DNA of 64,000 bases from Nannochloris sp. 'desiccata' (lineage: Eukaryota; Chlorophyta; Trebouxiophyceae; Chlorellales; Chlorellaceae). The DNA is taken from the NCBI GenBank assembly GCA_019044685.2, contig JAGTXX020000017.1, forward strand, positions 372,001-436,000, in the 5' to 3' direction. The notes below the pieces were generated by a model, which saw only the letters and a list, made by a program, of their open reading frames with translations, was not told where the DNA came from and made no database searches. A program made the translations under genes and the position numbers. Positions 1-11,269 of the stretch are shown here, one piece after another (positions within the stretch are counted from its first letter, which is position 1; each line of letters begins with the position of its first letter).

Positions 1-221
1 ACACCGCAGGAGGAAAAAATAAAGAGAGAGAGAAAAAATAAAAAGAATTAAAACATAGATGGACTTTAACAGTACACATATACGCACATGAACGCATTAG
101 AAAGAATCAAAAAAAATGGCATTATAGTATAGATTTATATAAGCAAAAAGAATTGTCTATATAATTATCGAGCAGCACAAACCCCGACACTACTCATAGA
201 ACCGACGGAAAAAAATTTAAA

Positions 222-3200
222 TCAGTTTTGCTTCCTAGGATCTCCCTGCTTTGTACGAACATCACTACGACGAACAAACGAGACAGCATGCTTCACATTT
301 GCAGCATTCATATACACCATCCCTGCTACAGCCATGCAATGCGTTCCATGCGAAGGGAATGCTTGAGGATTGACAAAGACGGTAGTTGCCAGAGCGGCAT
401 GAGCGATCAAGCGAAAGAGCACAAAAGTTAAGAAATTCACTACACCGAGCATTTTCACAAATGCAGATGATTCTTTACCCTTAAAATTACCAATAGAACT
501 AGAATTAACAGTTTCAGAGCCCGTGGAAATAGCAGCTTGGCTTCTCAACATGAGAAACACTGTGTTAAACTCTGACAGCAGGGTGACTGCCAAGAAAGGT
601 GTGTTGATATTTTTATACGCTGCGCTACTAAACATAACTAAAAGCACGGTATAATGCAGTACAGCCCAATAATTACGTCGGTAAAGCTTAGAACCCACTT
701 CAGTCCAGAGAGCAAAACCGAAGAAGCCAGCAGAAGCTGCAGCGAGAGCTAGATCGAGGGGGGTGCCCGTTTGAGGCGCGACTAAAGAAAGTGCATCTGG
801 GTGAGTCATCACCTGCCATGCTGCGCATGCTGCGGCAATAGGGGAGTACATGAGATGCACAGCTTGTAAGTTCCAAAGGGTAGCACGATCTGGAGTCAGA
901 GACGGGTAAAAGGGTAAAAGCCATCGGGAGATGGCAGCGTTGATGGAGAAGAGAAAAGCAGACAGGGCAGTGACCAACGGCAAAAGCCAGAGAACATGAG
1001 AGGTAGACACTGCGACTCCAGCTAGGAAGAAATATACAGACATGATAATCTGCGTCAGAGCATCGTTTCTAGGCGAGGTGGAAGAGATAGAGCCATCATC
1101 CTTTGAGAAAAGTGATCTGGCTGTGGCGCCAACACCACTGTTCAGAGCAACCTCCACAGGCAGACCAGCTTTACTCCTTTCCATAGCAATTCTCACATCA
1201 CCTTCGGTTAAACTTGGTACCTGGTCTTTGACCCAGGTCATCTGGAAAGTATGAATGTATTTTGCATCAAAAGCACCTTCACAGTACGCGAAATAAAATC
1301 GATATTTCCTCCAAAACCATTCTGAATACCCAAGATTTAAAACATCATTCTTCTTTTCTTCCCAGGTTTTTCGCCAAGCTCGTAACGTGACAGCATAATC
1401 GGGTCCAATATCTTCGCACCCATGAACTGTAAGGCCAGTTCCTCTCGCGGATTCTACACAAGCTCCGACAGAAGGCAAATGCCCTCCAGGAAAAATGTGT
1501 TCTCGAATAAAATCTGAAGAAATGCAGTAGGCTTCATATCGTTCATCAGGCTCTGCGATAACTTGGATAACAGCCCTACCACCGGGTTTCAGCGCAGCGC
1601 CCACCGTCATGAAATACGCACGTAAATGTTCATGTCCTACTGCTTCGATCATTTCGCAAGAAACAACTCGATCATAGGTGCCAAGACCAGGAACATCGCG
1701 ATAATCACAGAATAATAACGTGATCTTATCTTCAAGACCAGCTGCTTTGACCCGCATGTTGGCTTCAGCGAGCTGTTCTTTGGATAAAGTAAGCCCAGTG
1801 ACGCGGCATCCTGTAGTAGAAGCAGCGCGCATAGCGAAAGAACCCCAGCCACAGCCGATTTCTAAGACATGGTGCTCAGGTTTCAAGTCAGCTTTCGCGA
1901 TGAGCGCGTCGAGTTTGTTGTATTGGGAGGTTTTTAAATCAGGTGCCACCACGGTGCCACCACCACCTCCTGTGGTAGTGTCAGCAGTCCATATGCCACA
2001 GGAATAGGTCATGGTTTCGTCCAAGAATAAGCGATACATATCATTTCCTGCATCGTAGTGCTCTTCAATATTTTTACGACTTCCTGTCACTGTGTTTGAC
2101 CTCGCTTTGTGAGCTAATGCCAACGCACGATCACCTAATTTGTTGAAAATACCTAAGAATTCACGTTTTTTTTCAATATCATGGGCGTTTGCGGTCATAA
2201 CAGCAATTAAAGAGCCTATGTCTCCACTACCGTCGATGCCAGAAATAACTTCGAAGTCACCATCCATGTAGGACTCACCCAAGCCCGTATCATGCCTGGT
2301 AATCACTTTTCTAAAGAATGAAGTATTATAGATACGGACAATCACATCTAATGGAGGGCGACCACGCCATTCTTGACCTTCGACCAGCGGTGCGGGTGCA
2401 GGCTGCCCGTAGCACAGCTCTGCCCCAGTAGGCAAAATGAAGCGCAAACGACCAGTGGTAATGGAAATTTTTGCGAATTTATCAAACATGGTGATTGCAG
2501 CGGAATCAACCCAGGAAATTTTTGGGGAAGTCGTTCGAGGCATCCAAGGAATAGTCGCGCCCATTGTAGTAACTGCATCAACCGCGGATTTAATGCCATC
2601 TTCATGGAAACCATAGCCACACCATGCCCCAGCAAGGTATATACCACCTTTTCCCTGCACTGTAGGAACTCTGGCTTGAGAAGAGACAGATTCGGGCCCG
2701 AAAATGGGGTGAGCTAATTTCAGACGACGATGCACTGTCCCCTCAGCAGGTTCGTGGACTGGATTTAACGTAACAAAAAGATCAGGTGCCGAGGAAGGGA
2801 GAGATTGTAATGAATTTACCCAATAACTGACACAGACAGCGCGATTTTGTGCTTCAGCTGCGCTGCCAGTTAAACAGTTCCAAGAAGCCCAAGCTTTTCT
2901 ATCTCGGGGCATCAAGGAAGAGTCAGTATGAAGCCAAACATCGTTTTCAGAGTAAGGAATACCACGTAATACATCCAAAATCTCTTCTAAATCAGTGTTG
3001 GAGTCTGCAGAGGTAGTAGGAGAGAGCATATGTAAAGTTGTGTCCGAGTGAGTTGCGCAGACAACTGCATCGTAGAGCGCTACTCCATCTTTGGCTTCAA
3101 TCTGAACAGGACCGGATGGGCCCATGCTTTTAATTTGATGTACTGGAGTAGAAACTCTGAGATCAGGTAACTCGGAAACAACGCGTTGAGCGTAGGTTCT

Positions 3201-3978
3201 ACTACGGCCTTTGACTACTCGCCAGACTGGGCGCTGAGTGATATCCAACAAGTGATGGTTGACCCAGAAGCGAACGAGCATAGTGATTGGGAAGTTTAAA
3301 ACAGTGGAACTAGGGATACTCCATACAGCAGCACACATGGGCAAAATGTAGTTGTCAATAAACGCTTTTGAATATTTATGTTTTGCGAGGTAAGCGCCCA
3401 AAGTCATGCCTGAGTAATTCGAAGCTCCGTGTTCTAATACACGAGGGGCTTCTTTTCCAAAGCGCAGCACATCTTTGAGCATACGGAGGAAAGATGGGGA
3501 GGTGATATTAGAGCGTTGGGTGAATACTGTGTCTAGTGAGTGAGACGCCCACTCCAAGCGGCCATCGTCAACAGACAAGGCAAAAGACATATCTGAAGGC
3601 TCAGAATCTACACCAAGAGCATCTAAAAATGCAGTCATGTGAGGGTAGGTGGTGAGATTGAATACTTGAAAGCCTAGGTCTACAGGGAAACCAGAGCTGT
3701 CGTCAGTAAGCGTATGGCCGCCAACAGTTTCTTCAGATTCATACAATGTAACATGAGCACCATTCCTGTGAAATGTGGATGAAATTGAAAGCTTAGAATG
3801 AGTTGAAAAGGGGGGTCAGATTCTATAGAAACATGGGGAACTTTTTGAACCAGAATAAACTGAGGGTAATGGCTAGTAAGATGGAGGCCAACGCTCACCT
3901 ATGAAGAAGCCATGCTGCACTTAAACCCGCAATCCCTGATCCAATAACTGCAACCTTTTTTCCAGATGGCGACTCCAT
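222..3978 (-). CDS. FAD amine-oxidase / cyclopropane-fatty-acyl-phospholipid synthase / TLC-like membrane domain fusion
   Basis: Two exons, complement(222..3765, 3899..3978), about 1207 aa. The 80-nt first exon restores the FAD-binding GxGxxG motif (VIGSGIAGLSAAW, residues 10-23) that the long exon alone lacks; the GTGAGC donor and TTTCACAG acceptor join in frame at Arg27. Residues 1-400 resemble a flavin amine oxidase. Residues about 440-900 form a SAM-dependent CFA synthase with EIGCGWGSFAMRAA near residue 660, followed by SCEMIEAVGHEH. This pair is the known plant CPA-FS arrangement, which methylenates unsaturated acyl chains of phospholipids. From about residue 925 to 1190 there are several membrane spans with TLC/TRAM-LAG-CLN8-like signatures (RATLWNLQAVH, WAVLHYTVLLV, LLSEFNTVFLMLR, NFLTFVLFRL). 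The first two domains are secure; the TLC assignment rests on motif reading. It probably acts at the ER or another lipid membrane. Confidence 0.88.
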
Positions 3979-4269
3979 GGCAATGTGTATAGTCTAATCC
4001 AGAATAAAACAAGCCAGGGTTTGAGATGTAAAGATGCGGCTGATTTTATTGTATGATCAAGCAATGCCCGTCTTTGCGCCGCTTTCTGATGATGGTAGTA
4101 GTTCAAATAAGAGAAATGTATGTTCTTTAGAGCTGGAATTGTAATGAATGAGGGTTACATCATCATCTTTCTGGCGCCTTCAAATTGAACTTGAATTTCG
4201 AATTTGTGTGGACCACACTTTTAGCCTTAACCTTTGCTTATACATGTTGTCTTTTTACTATTTAATACA

Positions 4270-5790
4270 ATGAACGAGTTTCCGATATTTCGCGAGACGA
4301 TGCCGAGATTCCTACACCTTAGCTTAAATAGAAAATATATTCATCCTCGTCTCCGCCGCTCGATCACCCTCCAAGCTCAAGCTTCCAACGGCAACAATTA
4401 CCCGTCTACCATAGCCGCAACCCTAACAGAAAAAAATATCAAAACTGGAACGCAGCGTTCTATTTCCTTTACCAGCAATGGCTCTTCTACATTATCTCCT
4501 CCACCGCCATCTCAGTCTGCCCCAGCATCGATTAAATCTTTCTTTCTCCCACAAGGCTGGCCTTCTAGCGTCACGGAAGACTACCTGAATTATCAAATAT
4601 ACAGCTTCCCATGCCATATATTCGGATGGATGAGTCACTCTTTAGCTGGGTCGAGCATGCTAAAAGCTTTAGGCATTGGGGTTGGTCCTGCAGGTGCAGT
4701 GGGCTTTTCTGCCGCAATAAAATGGGTCACAAAGGACGGTGTAGGTGCTGCAGGTCGTCTATTTGTCGGGGGGAAACTAAGTGCGGTTTTTGATGAAGAC
4801 CCAAAGCGTTGGAGAATGATAGCAGAGGCTGTCACGAGTCTGGGCCTTGCCTTGGAAATTGCAACCCAACTATTTCCCGCTAATTTTGTGACCTTGGCTG
4901 GAGCAGGCACCCTAGCGAAAGCGACAGGTAGAGGTATGGGCAGACCATGTTTCCGTGTAGTTCAGACCCATTTCGCAGCGAAGAACAACGTGGGAGACGT
5001 CTCTGCAAAAGAAGAAGTCTGGGAAGTGACAGCGCAGATGACTGGACTGGCTGCGAGCGTAGCCCTCCTTAGTTTTTTGGAGGCAACACGGACACCAGAA
5101 GCTGTGGTGCCTATCTGGGCTGCGATACATTCTATCCACGTGGCCTTGAGGTATGCAGCTATGAAGCAGCTACGATTCCCTTTTCCCAACTTTAAGAGGG
5201 GGACGGCTCTGGTGCATCGGTTTATTTCTTCTCGTGGGAAAGAAATTTTGACAGTGGAGGAAGCAAATAAAGAAGAAAAAATGCTTCAAGGACCTGAATA
5301 TGGACCTGACGGGTTACAATGCGTCCTTGGCTGCTCAATTGAAGAATTGCTAGGTTCAATAGAACCTCCTCTTAATAATACATACCATAGAGAGCTCAGT
5401 GGCGGGAGGGGTGAAGATGACGTTTTGAAAATTTTGATAGAGTTGTATGAGAAGGAACGATATATACTCACATGGAGAGATGGAGTAGCGTATGTAGTTC
5501 TATGGGAGAGTGCGGATGCAGTAGATATGCTGAGAGCTCTATGGCAAGCGGCTTGGTTGCATAATGGTATTCATAAAATGAAGGGGGCAGAGGGTGAGAG
5601 CGGAAAAGAAAGTATTGGAGTGGTGGTGTTTGAAAAGTTAGAAGAGTCGCTGAGAATCATGCAGAGTGAGTTTCCTGAATTGGAAAATGGTGCGAACAAA
5701 GTGGGGTGGGAGCTAGAACGAGGTGTGTACCCTACCGGCAGCTTCTGTTTAAGCCAAGGACAAGGAGCTCTGGAGGAGACAGAGGCTTAA
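4270..5790 (+). CDS. Root UVB sensitive (RUS/DUF647) family protein
   Basis: Single-exon gene of about 506 aa. It carries the family hallmark FLPQGWPSSVTEDYLNYQIY, followed by the glycine/alanine-rich core (SHSLAGSSMLKALGIGVGPAGA, KWVTKDGVGAAGRLFVGGKL) and DEDPKRWRMIAEAV. The N-terminus (MPRFLHLSLNRKYIHPRLRRS) is basic and hydroxylated like a chloroplast transit peptide. The reading frame is open to an ATG at 4234, but that extension is hydrophobic and unlike a transit peptide, so 4270 (or 4300) is preferred. RUS proteins act in plastid or auxin-related processes in plants; their biochemical activity is not settled. It is divergent from the CFA fusion gene with under 300 bp between them. A TGTAA at about 5849 may be its poly(A) signal. 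Confidence 0.88.
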   Translation: MNEFPIFRETMPRFLHLSLNRKYIHPRLRRSITLQAQASNGNNYPSTIAATLTEKNIKTGTQRSISFTSNGSSTLSPPPPSQSAPASIKSFFLPQGWPSSVTEDYLNYQIYSFPCHIFGWMSHSLAGSSMLKALGIGVGPAGAVGFSAAIKWVTKDGVGAAGRLFVGGKLSAVFDEDPKRWRMIAEAVTSLGLALEIATQLFPANFVTLAGAGTLAKATGRGMGRPCFRVVQTHFAAKNNVGDVSAKEEVWEVTAQMTGLAASVALLSFLEATRTPEAVVPIWAAIHSIHVALRYAAMKQLRFPFPNFKRGTALVHRFISSRGKEILTVEEANKEEKMLQGPEYGPDGLQCVLGCSIEELLGSIEPPLNNTYHRELSGGRGEDDVLKILIELYEKERYILTWRDGVAYVVLWESADAVDMLRALWQAAWLHNGIHKMKGAEGESGKESIGVVVFEKLEESLRIMQSEFPELENGANKVGWELERGVYPTGSFCLSQGQGALEETEA

Positions 5791-5901
5791 AAACATTGAA
5801 TTTCGAACCCCCTTCCATTTAATTAGTTTATTAATCAAATTATCTCATTGTAAGTCTCTAATCTTATGTTACAAATTTAGCTTCTAATACCAACATATTA
5901 A

Positions 5902-6769
5902 TTACTTGGCAGACTTCTTAAGCTTGTTGACAGTGCGGCGGACCACAGCAGAGCGCTTGATCTTAGCAACAGTGGACTTGTAGCGGTCAAGGTCATTCTG
6001 TGCTGCCCTGGCCTCGCGCTTGGCAATCTTCTTGCCCCATCCGGAGGCAGCAAACTTGTTGAAGACGTCAGAGTCCTCAATAGCTTTCTTTAACACAGTC
6101 TTCTTGGCGCAGCGGGGAATATCAATCTTGAAGTCGGTGATACTTAAGCGCTTGAAGTTCATTACGCGACGAGCCTCATCAGGGCGGTCAATAAGAGCCT
6201 GTGAATTAGAAATTAGAGGATAAGATGAGCTAGCAGAACGCAGAGAAAATATTTAAATACAGACCCAAAGAAAATTTCTGAAATGGCAAGCAAGCAGAGC
6301 TAAAAATAACCCAAATCATAGCGGCGGCGGGGCTTTCTGCTGTAGCACTGCAAAGAGGGGTTGCCAATGCATTGCATTTTGCTATCAGACGGCGAAAATT
6401 TTGCTGAACCGCTCAAATGCTCTGGTGATGGCTCAAATTCGATTTGAGACAACCACTCAGCTTGAACAGCTTGCAATCAAGTTTAGTTGCAGTCAATAAA
6501 CTAATGATGCATCCAAAACTATCCAACTCCAAGCGCAACCTCCTCCTCAGTCTAAAAAACTCTCCGAGTGCAGCATTTTCCCAGACATTTGATGAGCTTT
6601 CAGGCCCTTGAACAAATTCCTTCCCGAATCGCATTCATCCCAGTGCATTCGTATATATATTTACCTTGTTTTGATCTACTACATCGGTGATAACAACTAA
6701 TTTGCCATACTCAGCCCCAAATGAGACCATGGCCACACGGCCAATCTCCACATACCTCTGGAATGGCAT
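5902..6769 (-). CDS. RPL14: 60S ribosomal protein eL14
   Basis: Two exons, complement(5902..6198, 6665..6769), 133 aa, the normal length for eL14. Exon 1 encodes [20 protein letters not shown] and ends at DVVDQNK. Exon 2 resumes [19 protein letters not shown] and runs to a lysine-rich end with [24 protein letters not shown]. Splice sites are CAAAACAAG|GTAAAT and TTCACAG|GCTCTT, phase 0. It is part of the large ribosomal subunit. The 466-bp intron is long for this locus; I looked for a box C/D snoRNA in it and saw none that was convincing. A TTACA (TGTAA on the gene strand) lies about 30 bp past the stop. Confidence 0.95.
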
Positions 6770-7204
6770 GCTGCAGATTGTTTAAGGTGCCCTAAAGCTA
6801 TTGTGCTAATAAGAGGACGATTTAGAAGCTTGCAGGGCCATTAAAACCGAGTCTGAACGTGAAAATTGAGTTGCGGCGAGCATTTGACCAAGGCAAACTT
6901 CGCATGGAGGGGCAGAATTTTGCCACCACTGAATTCGTTTGAGCGAAGTAGCCTGTTTGATCCTTCTTCAGATTAATCGCTAAGCCTCCTGCATTTCACT
7001 ACAGCCAAAGAACACACACAGCTTTAACTAAAGTTTCCATCGGTATAGGAAGACTTTGGCTTGGTCTGAATCGAAAAAAACCCCCATCACCTTGCTTCTC
7101 TGCTTTTCAAAAATTTACAAACCGTGGGAGGTAATAATAATACAACAAAAATTCATAAAAATTGAAGAAATATGACAGGAAGAAGCAGTACACTAACATA
7201 ACAA
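6770..7204. other. intergenic, eL14 upstream region
   Basis: No reading frame or RNA gene recognised. It holds the eL14 promoter and the tail of the glutathione peroxidase 3' region; both genes are on the minus strand. Confidence 0.5.
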
Positions 7205-7292
7205 TACGTGTCAAGCGGCAAGGGCCCTTTCTCTTCAAATAAAATAAAATAAAAAGAGAATTTTAGGGACGACCCTGCTGCTGTCATAGAGT
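7205..7292 (-). promoter_or_regulatory. candidate SECIS element in the glutathione peroxidase 3' UTR
   Basis: Read on the minus strand, about 95 nt after the GPX stop, an ATGAC (7287-7283) is followed by AGCAGCAGGG, which pairs imperfectly with CCCTTGCCGCT (7223-7213) ahead of TGAC (7213-7210). This gives the UGA/GA non-Watson-Crick core of eukaryotic SECIS elements. Inside it CCCT/AGGG pair, an unpaired AAAA sits on the 5' side, and TTCTCTT/AAGAGAA forms a distal helix with an 18-nt AT-rich loop, as in form II SECIS. Weak points: one A-C mismatch, a TCGT bulge, and about 19 nt between the core and the AAAA instead of the usual 10-13. Confidence 0.45.
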
Positions 7293-7384
7293 ATTTATTT
7301 TAAATCAATGCACAGGGCTCCTGGTAACACAGTTCTCAATCCATACGCTTCTATATATAACAATAAAACAGAAAAGAAGGTCTC

Positions 7385-8263
7385 TTATGCAGAAAGTAAG
7401 CGATCCACGTTGCACACTTTACGTCCCGGGTGCATGATACACTCGGCCGGTAGAGGATCCTTTCCAGCGAGTAATAATCTCACATCACCTTCGAATTCCA
7501 TGGGATCAAAGCCAGGTTTGAACCTCTTCACAGGCTTGCCGTTTCTATCAATCAAGAATTTAACATAGTTCCACGTGAGCACGCCCTTCTCTCCAGGCGG
7601 GGCCCCTTGAGATGACGGTAACTCAATAGGCTGCTCCGATTTCATATATCTGTACAACGGATGGGCGTCCCGTCCATTGGTCAACATATGATCAACTACA
7701 GGGAATGTATCCAGCCCAAATTTACGATAGGCTGCATCCCGTTCTTCTTGATCTGTGCCGGGGCTTTGACCTCCAAATTGATTGCAGGGAACTGCGCACA
7801 CCGCGAACCCCTGATCTTGATACTTTTCTAACAAATATCGAAGTCCAGGATAGTTCACGTTTTGCAAGGGTCATTGAGACGCAATGTTGACGATACATAC
7901 TACTTTATTTATGAACTGGGAGAATGGGAAGTCTTTACCATCAAGTGTGCCTGAAAAAGAGTAGATGGAATCAGCTCCTCCAGCAGCAAGAGCAGGATTG
8001 GATCCGTTCAATAGTAATGTAGATGCTGCGAGGGCAGCGCTGCCAGTCATTAGCTCCCGACGGTCTAAAGAGTGTCGAGAGTTTGGAATTGCACAAGTGG
8101 TGATAAGAGAATCACGGCGTCGGGGACTTCCCCTGAGGGGAGGTGGGCATAAAGCCCTTGGTGCACATATGATCTGCATTTTTTTTAATGTGATCATCAG
8201 GGCCGAGTGTTCGGAATTTATACATGCCCTTGAAAAATCAAAATTAGAGCAGGGCGCCAGCAA
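7385..8263 (-). CDS. selenocysteine-containing glutathione peroxidase, probably thylakoid-lumen targeted
   Basis: The frame is open from 8263 to 7385 except for one TGA at 7873-7871, which sits exactly at the peroxidatic Cys position: VVCIVNIASQ-U-PLQNVNYPGL (family: IVNVASxCGxT). The rest of the catalytic tetrad is present (PCNQFGGQ for Gln, LTWNYVKF for Trp and Asn), and no frameshift or splice site interrupts the region, so read-through as Sec (residue 131 of about 292) is the best reading. The enzyme reduces hydroperoxides. The N-terminus is basic and transit-like, then DRRELMTGSAALAASTLLL ends in a twin-arginine plus hydrophobic stretch and ALAAG, fitting a Tat lumen signal. Alternative starts are at 8197 and 8179. 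Chlamydomonas also has Sec-GPX genes. A candidate SECIS lies downstream. Confidence 0.85.
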
Positions 8264-8473
8264 AAAGCCGGGCTATCAACCCATCTTATAAGAGATCCAA
8301 GGGATCTGAGGCGTTAATTGAAAATCAGCAACTATATCTGATATATACAAATCCAGAAGTGGGCTTGAGACTCGTTTGAATAGCTTCTAATTTCAAACTG
8401 ATCATTGCTCGTTTGGACAATTGTGCCTTGAAGACAACCCTTATTCATTTACCCCAATACGATCTGGAGTAGT

Positions 8474-9227
8474 ATGCCATCAGTCACAGCATTAAGGCGG
8501 TGGCTGGTCTTTGTGGCTTTGCTCAGACTGTTTTCAGGTAACAGACATTTTTCCCGCTCTCGTTTCTCACAATTACTTGCACTCAAATTTCCATTTTCTA
8601 ATCCGTTGTTCTCGCATCTTAACAACAATTGCAGTCGTCCTAGGATATGTATATCCAACCAAACTGCAGACAAATTTATACACAGAGCAGCCGGATGAAG
8701 GTAAGATGAAAAGAAATATTAACATTGACCAGTCCAGGCGGCGAGAGCGTCTTCTCTTGCTTTCTACTGCCAAAACAACAGTTTCCAACAACGTAACACG
8801 ATCCCTCCATTGCAGTATCTGCACTTCAAGCCAGAACGTTTGCTACATGGACGCTTACATCGTGTTTATTGTGCTTAATCTGTGCACGCAACCCGTGCAT
8901 TCCAGCAATCTATGGCGCCACGTTGGGTTCCTTCTTGATCGCTCTTCTTCATTTCCTTTTGGAGCTTTTTGCCTTCAAAACCGTAGGCTTGAAGACTGCT
9001 ATCCAGCCTATGGTTGTAGCTGGAGTATCATCCTTATGGATGATTGCAGGGTGGAATTATTATACAGCCTTTGCACCTCATGCAGAACCTACGTAAGTAC
9101 TTTGCGAAAAAAGATCTGATTGATAGTTGCAGTTGCTAAGCCTTCTTCCCCTTTATTCCCTTGAAAATTTATGTGCAGAATGTCTGAAGAGACAGTGACA
9201 GTGCAGCCTGGCAATAAGGATGAATAA
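8474..9227 (+). CDS. ERG28: ERG28-like sterol biosynthesis scaffold protein
   Basis: Four exons, join(8474..8537, 8635..8700, 8816..9092, 9179..9227), 151 aa. The spliced product reads MPSVTALRRWLVFVALLRLF, then LGYVYPTKLQTNLYTEQPDE, VSALQARTFATWTLTSC and HFLLELFAFKTVGLKTAIQP. This matches the Erg28/C14orf1 family in order (LRSWL, LYT, LQARTFGIWTL, HFLSELF), at the family's usual 130-150 aa, with about four membrane spans. In fungi and animals Erg28 tethers the C-4 demethylation enzymes to the ER. All junctions are GT-AG with GCAG acceptors and keep frame. Each exon is too short to stand out alone. Confidence 0.9.
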
Positions 9228-9852
9228 ATGGAGTTCTATCAAGGCAAATTCAATGGAAAATGGAATGCTCAATGGGCGGTAGAGGTTTCTTTCCACGCTT
9301 TGCTTTGCTCCTAGTTTTCTAAAAGCATGCTGATCTTCTTTCTTAGTATTACTCGTCACCTCTTTCCCCTCCGAACTATATGCTTCCTTTTGAACTAAAT
9401 ATTATATTGTTTAATTTCTGTAGCCTCTATGCTGCACCCCTTGCTGCTTTGCATTATTTAAAATTAAAACAATTTTAAAAATTAGCGTCGGGAAAGTTTT
9501 GTTGGCTGTCTCTTGAGTGAAGTTAATACATTCGCTATCTTTCTTTGCTTTCTCAGAAAGGTTGCGCTTCTGTGGCCCTCTAAAAATGCTGGCATTTCCC
9601 GGTTGTAACTTTATCAAGACAGTTTGTAGAAGTAGAGGAAGAGAGGAGCACGGAGGGTGGGTTGGCTGCTCAAAAGAAGTTCACCAAAGATTGTGGACCC
9701 AAAAGCGATAAATACTGCTGAGCAGGGAGTGAGATTGCAGATACTATTATAAATCAACCTAAATAGTTTTCCATTTGTGCAGCAAGTTTCTTGTTGCCTA
9801 TAGTTATTCATCACCTCTTCTTTCATCACATTAAAATCTTCGCAAAATAAAA
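9228..9852. other. intergenic, ERG28 3' flank and eIF4E promoter
   Basis: AT-rich. The frames in it are short and have no recognisable motif; no tRNA-like structure was seen. Confidence 0.5.
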
Positions 9853-10740
9853 ATGGCGGACGAAGCTAGCACTAACCCTGAACAGGCTGATGTCCAGACA
9901 GGTATGTGATAATTGAAACAGGAAATCGCACTAGAAATGGCACAACCCACTCGCCGCCGACCTGGCTCCATGCTGCTCAGACCATTTATTGCCGATCTTT
10001 TAAAACATGTCATGTTAACACTTTGCAGGAGAGCCTGACTTCTCCCAGAAGCACCCTCTGGAAACCAAATGGACTTTGTGGTTTGACAACCCCAACGGAA
10101 AGCAGAAGCAGTCTCAATGGGGCCAGACACTGAGAGCAGTCTATACGTTTGACACTGTTGAGGACTTTTGGTGGTAAGTAGAATATGATATCGACGAACC
10201 CAATCGAAGGACTGCTTCAAAACCCTAGAAACTGAGCTTAGATGAGCTTTGGCAAAAAATAAAAGCCAATCAATCCCACCGCTGATTTATTTTTTCAACC
10301 CTTTTTTCCTCTGCAGCTTATATAACAACATCATCCCTCCTAGCCGTCTTTCCAGCGGTAGCGATCTTCACCTCTTCCGTGAAAACGTAGAGCCTAAATG
10401 GGAGGACCCCATGTGCGAGGCTGGTGGCAAGTGGACTGCAGTCATTCCCAAGGGTAACCAACAGCTACTCGACGCTAACTGGCTCCACGCTGTCCTTGCA
10501 TGCGTCGGTGAACAGTTTGATGATGGTGAGGAGATCTGTGGCGTTGTTGTGAACGTCAGACCTAAGCAGAATCGTATTGCTATGTGGACCAAGACCGCAT
10601 CAAATGAAGCCGCTCAGGTGGCGATTGGAAAGCAATTGAAAGAGATTTTCGGCATGCCTGATAACGTGCGTATGGGATACTTGGTACACGCGGATGCGAA
10701 GCGTGATGAGAGGAAAGCTAAGGATAGGTATACTGTCTAA
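9853..10740 (+). CDS. EIF4E: translation initiation factor eIF4E / eIF(iso)4E
   Basis: Three exons, join(9853..9901, 10029..10173, 10317..10740), 205 aa. Cap-binding core: [38 protein letters not shown], then [33 protein letters not shown] and [13 protein letters not shown]. The tryptophans that sandwich m7G (WEDP region) and bind eIF4G (the VEDFW motif) are visible. It binds the mRNA cap in the cytosol and recruits eIF4G. Introns are 127 and 143 nt, GT-AG, with phases 1 and 2, and both joins restore conserved residues. Confidence 0.95.
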
Positions 10741-11269
10741 AGTAATGGAAAATCTTGAAATTGGCCCGTGTGTTCTGTGGCGATTTCTGAAGAAATCTTC
10801 CATTGTTTGTTAGATGATAATCAAGTGTGAATGTTCTGGTTTTTTTTTAACTTTCTTTGTTCTGATTTTAAGCGTAATGCAAAGAACAAATATAGATCGA
10901 CATAAAAGGGACATTAGCAGAATAAAAATAGGTCTTCCTTTGGAAAATGACAAGGAAGAGCGACAACCAGTCGGGGACGGGAAGGGAAAAAAAAGGGGAT
11001 AGACAAAGCTAATAGAGACGTTAATATATTTTATTTCTCTCAGAATAATTTAATGGGTAGATAGGAAGAGAGATCTTGGTAATTTTATTGGGTTTATTTA
11101 TCACGCATGTACTCATAAATTATTAAAAACTTCAATTATTTTATCTTTTCCCGCTGCAAATACACCGCACAGCAGCAAAAGAAAATGGAAAAAAGGAATG
11201 CAAAAAGAGCAGTATTCCTTTCGCATTACGTTTTAAGTTATTAAGCATTTAATTAATTTAACTAAGGAA
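10741..11269. other. intergenic between convergent eIF4E and chitosanase genes
   Basis: About 530 bp, strongly AT-rich, presumably the two 3' UTRs. No coding or RNA feature recognised. Confidence 0.5.

Noticed and set aside
6201..6664. Intronic snoRNA in the eL14 gene
   Set aside because: No convincing box C/D pair or H/ACA signature on the gene strand.
7385..8263. Two separate genes, or a pseudogene broken by a stop
   Set aside because: The TGA replaces exactly the catalytic Cys, the frame is unbroken on both sides, and no substitutions or indels typical of decay are seen.
8511..9119. 202-aa plus-strand frame
   Set aside because: Runs through ERG28 introns in the wrong frame; the spliced ERG28 explains the region.
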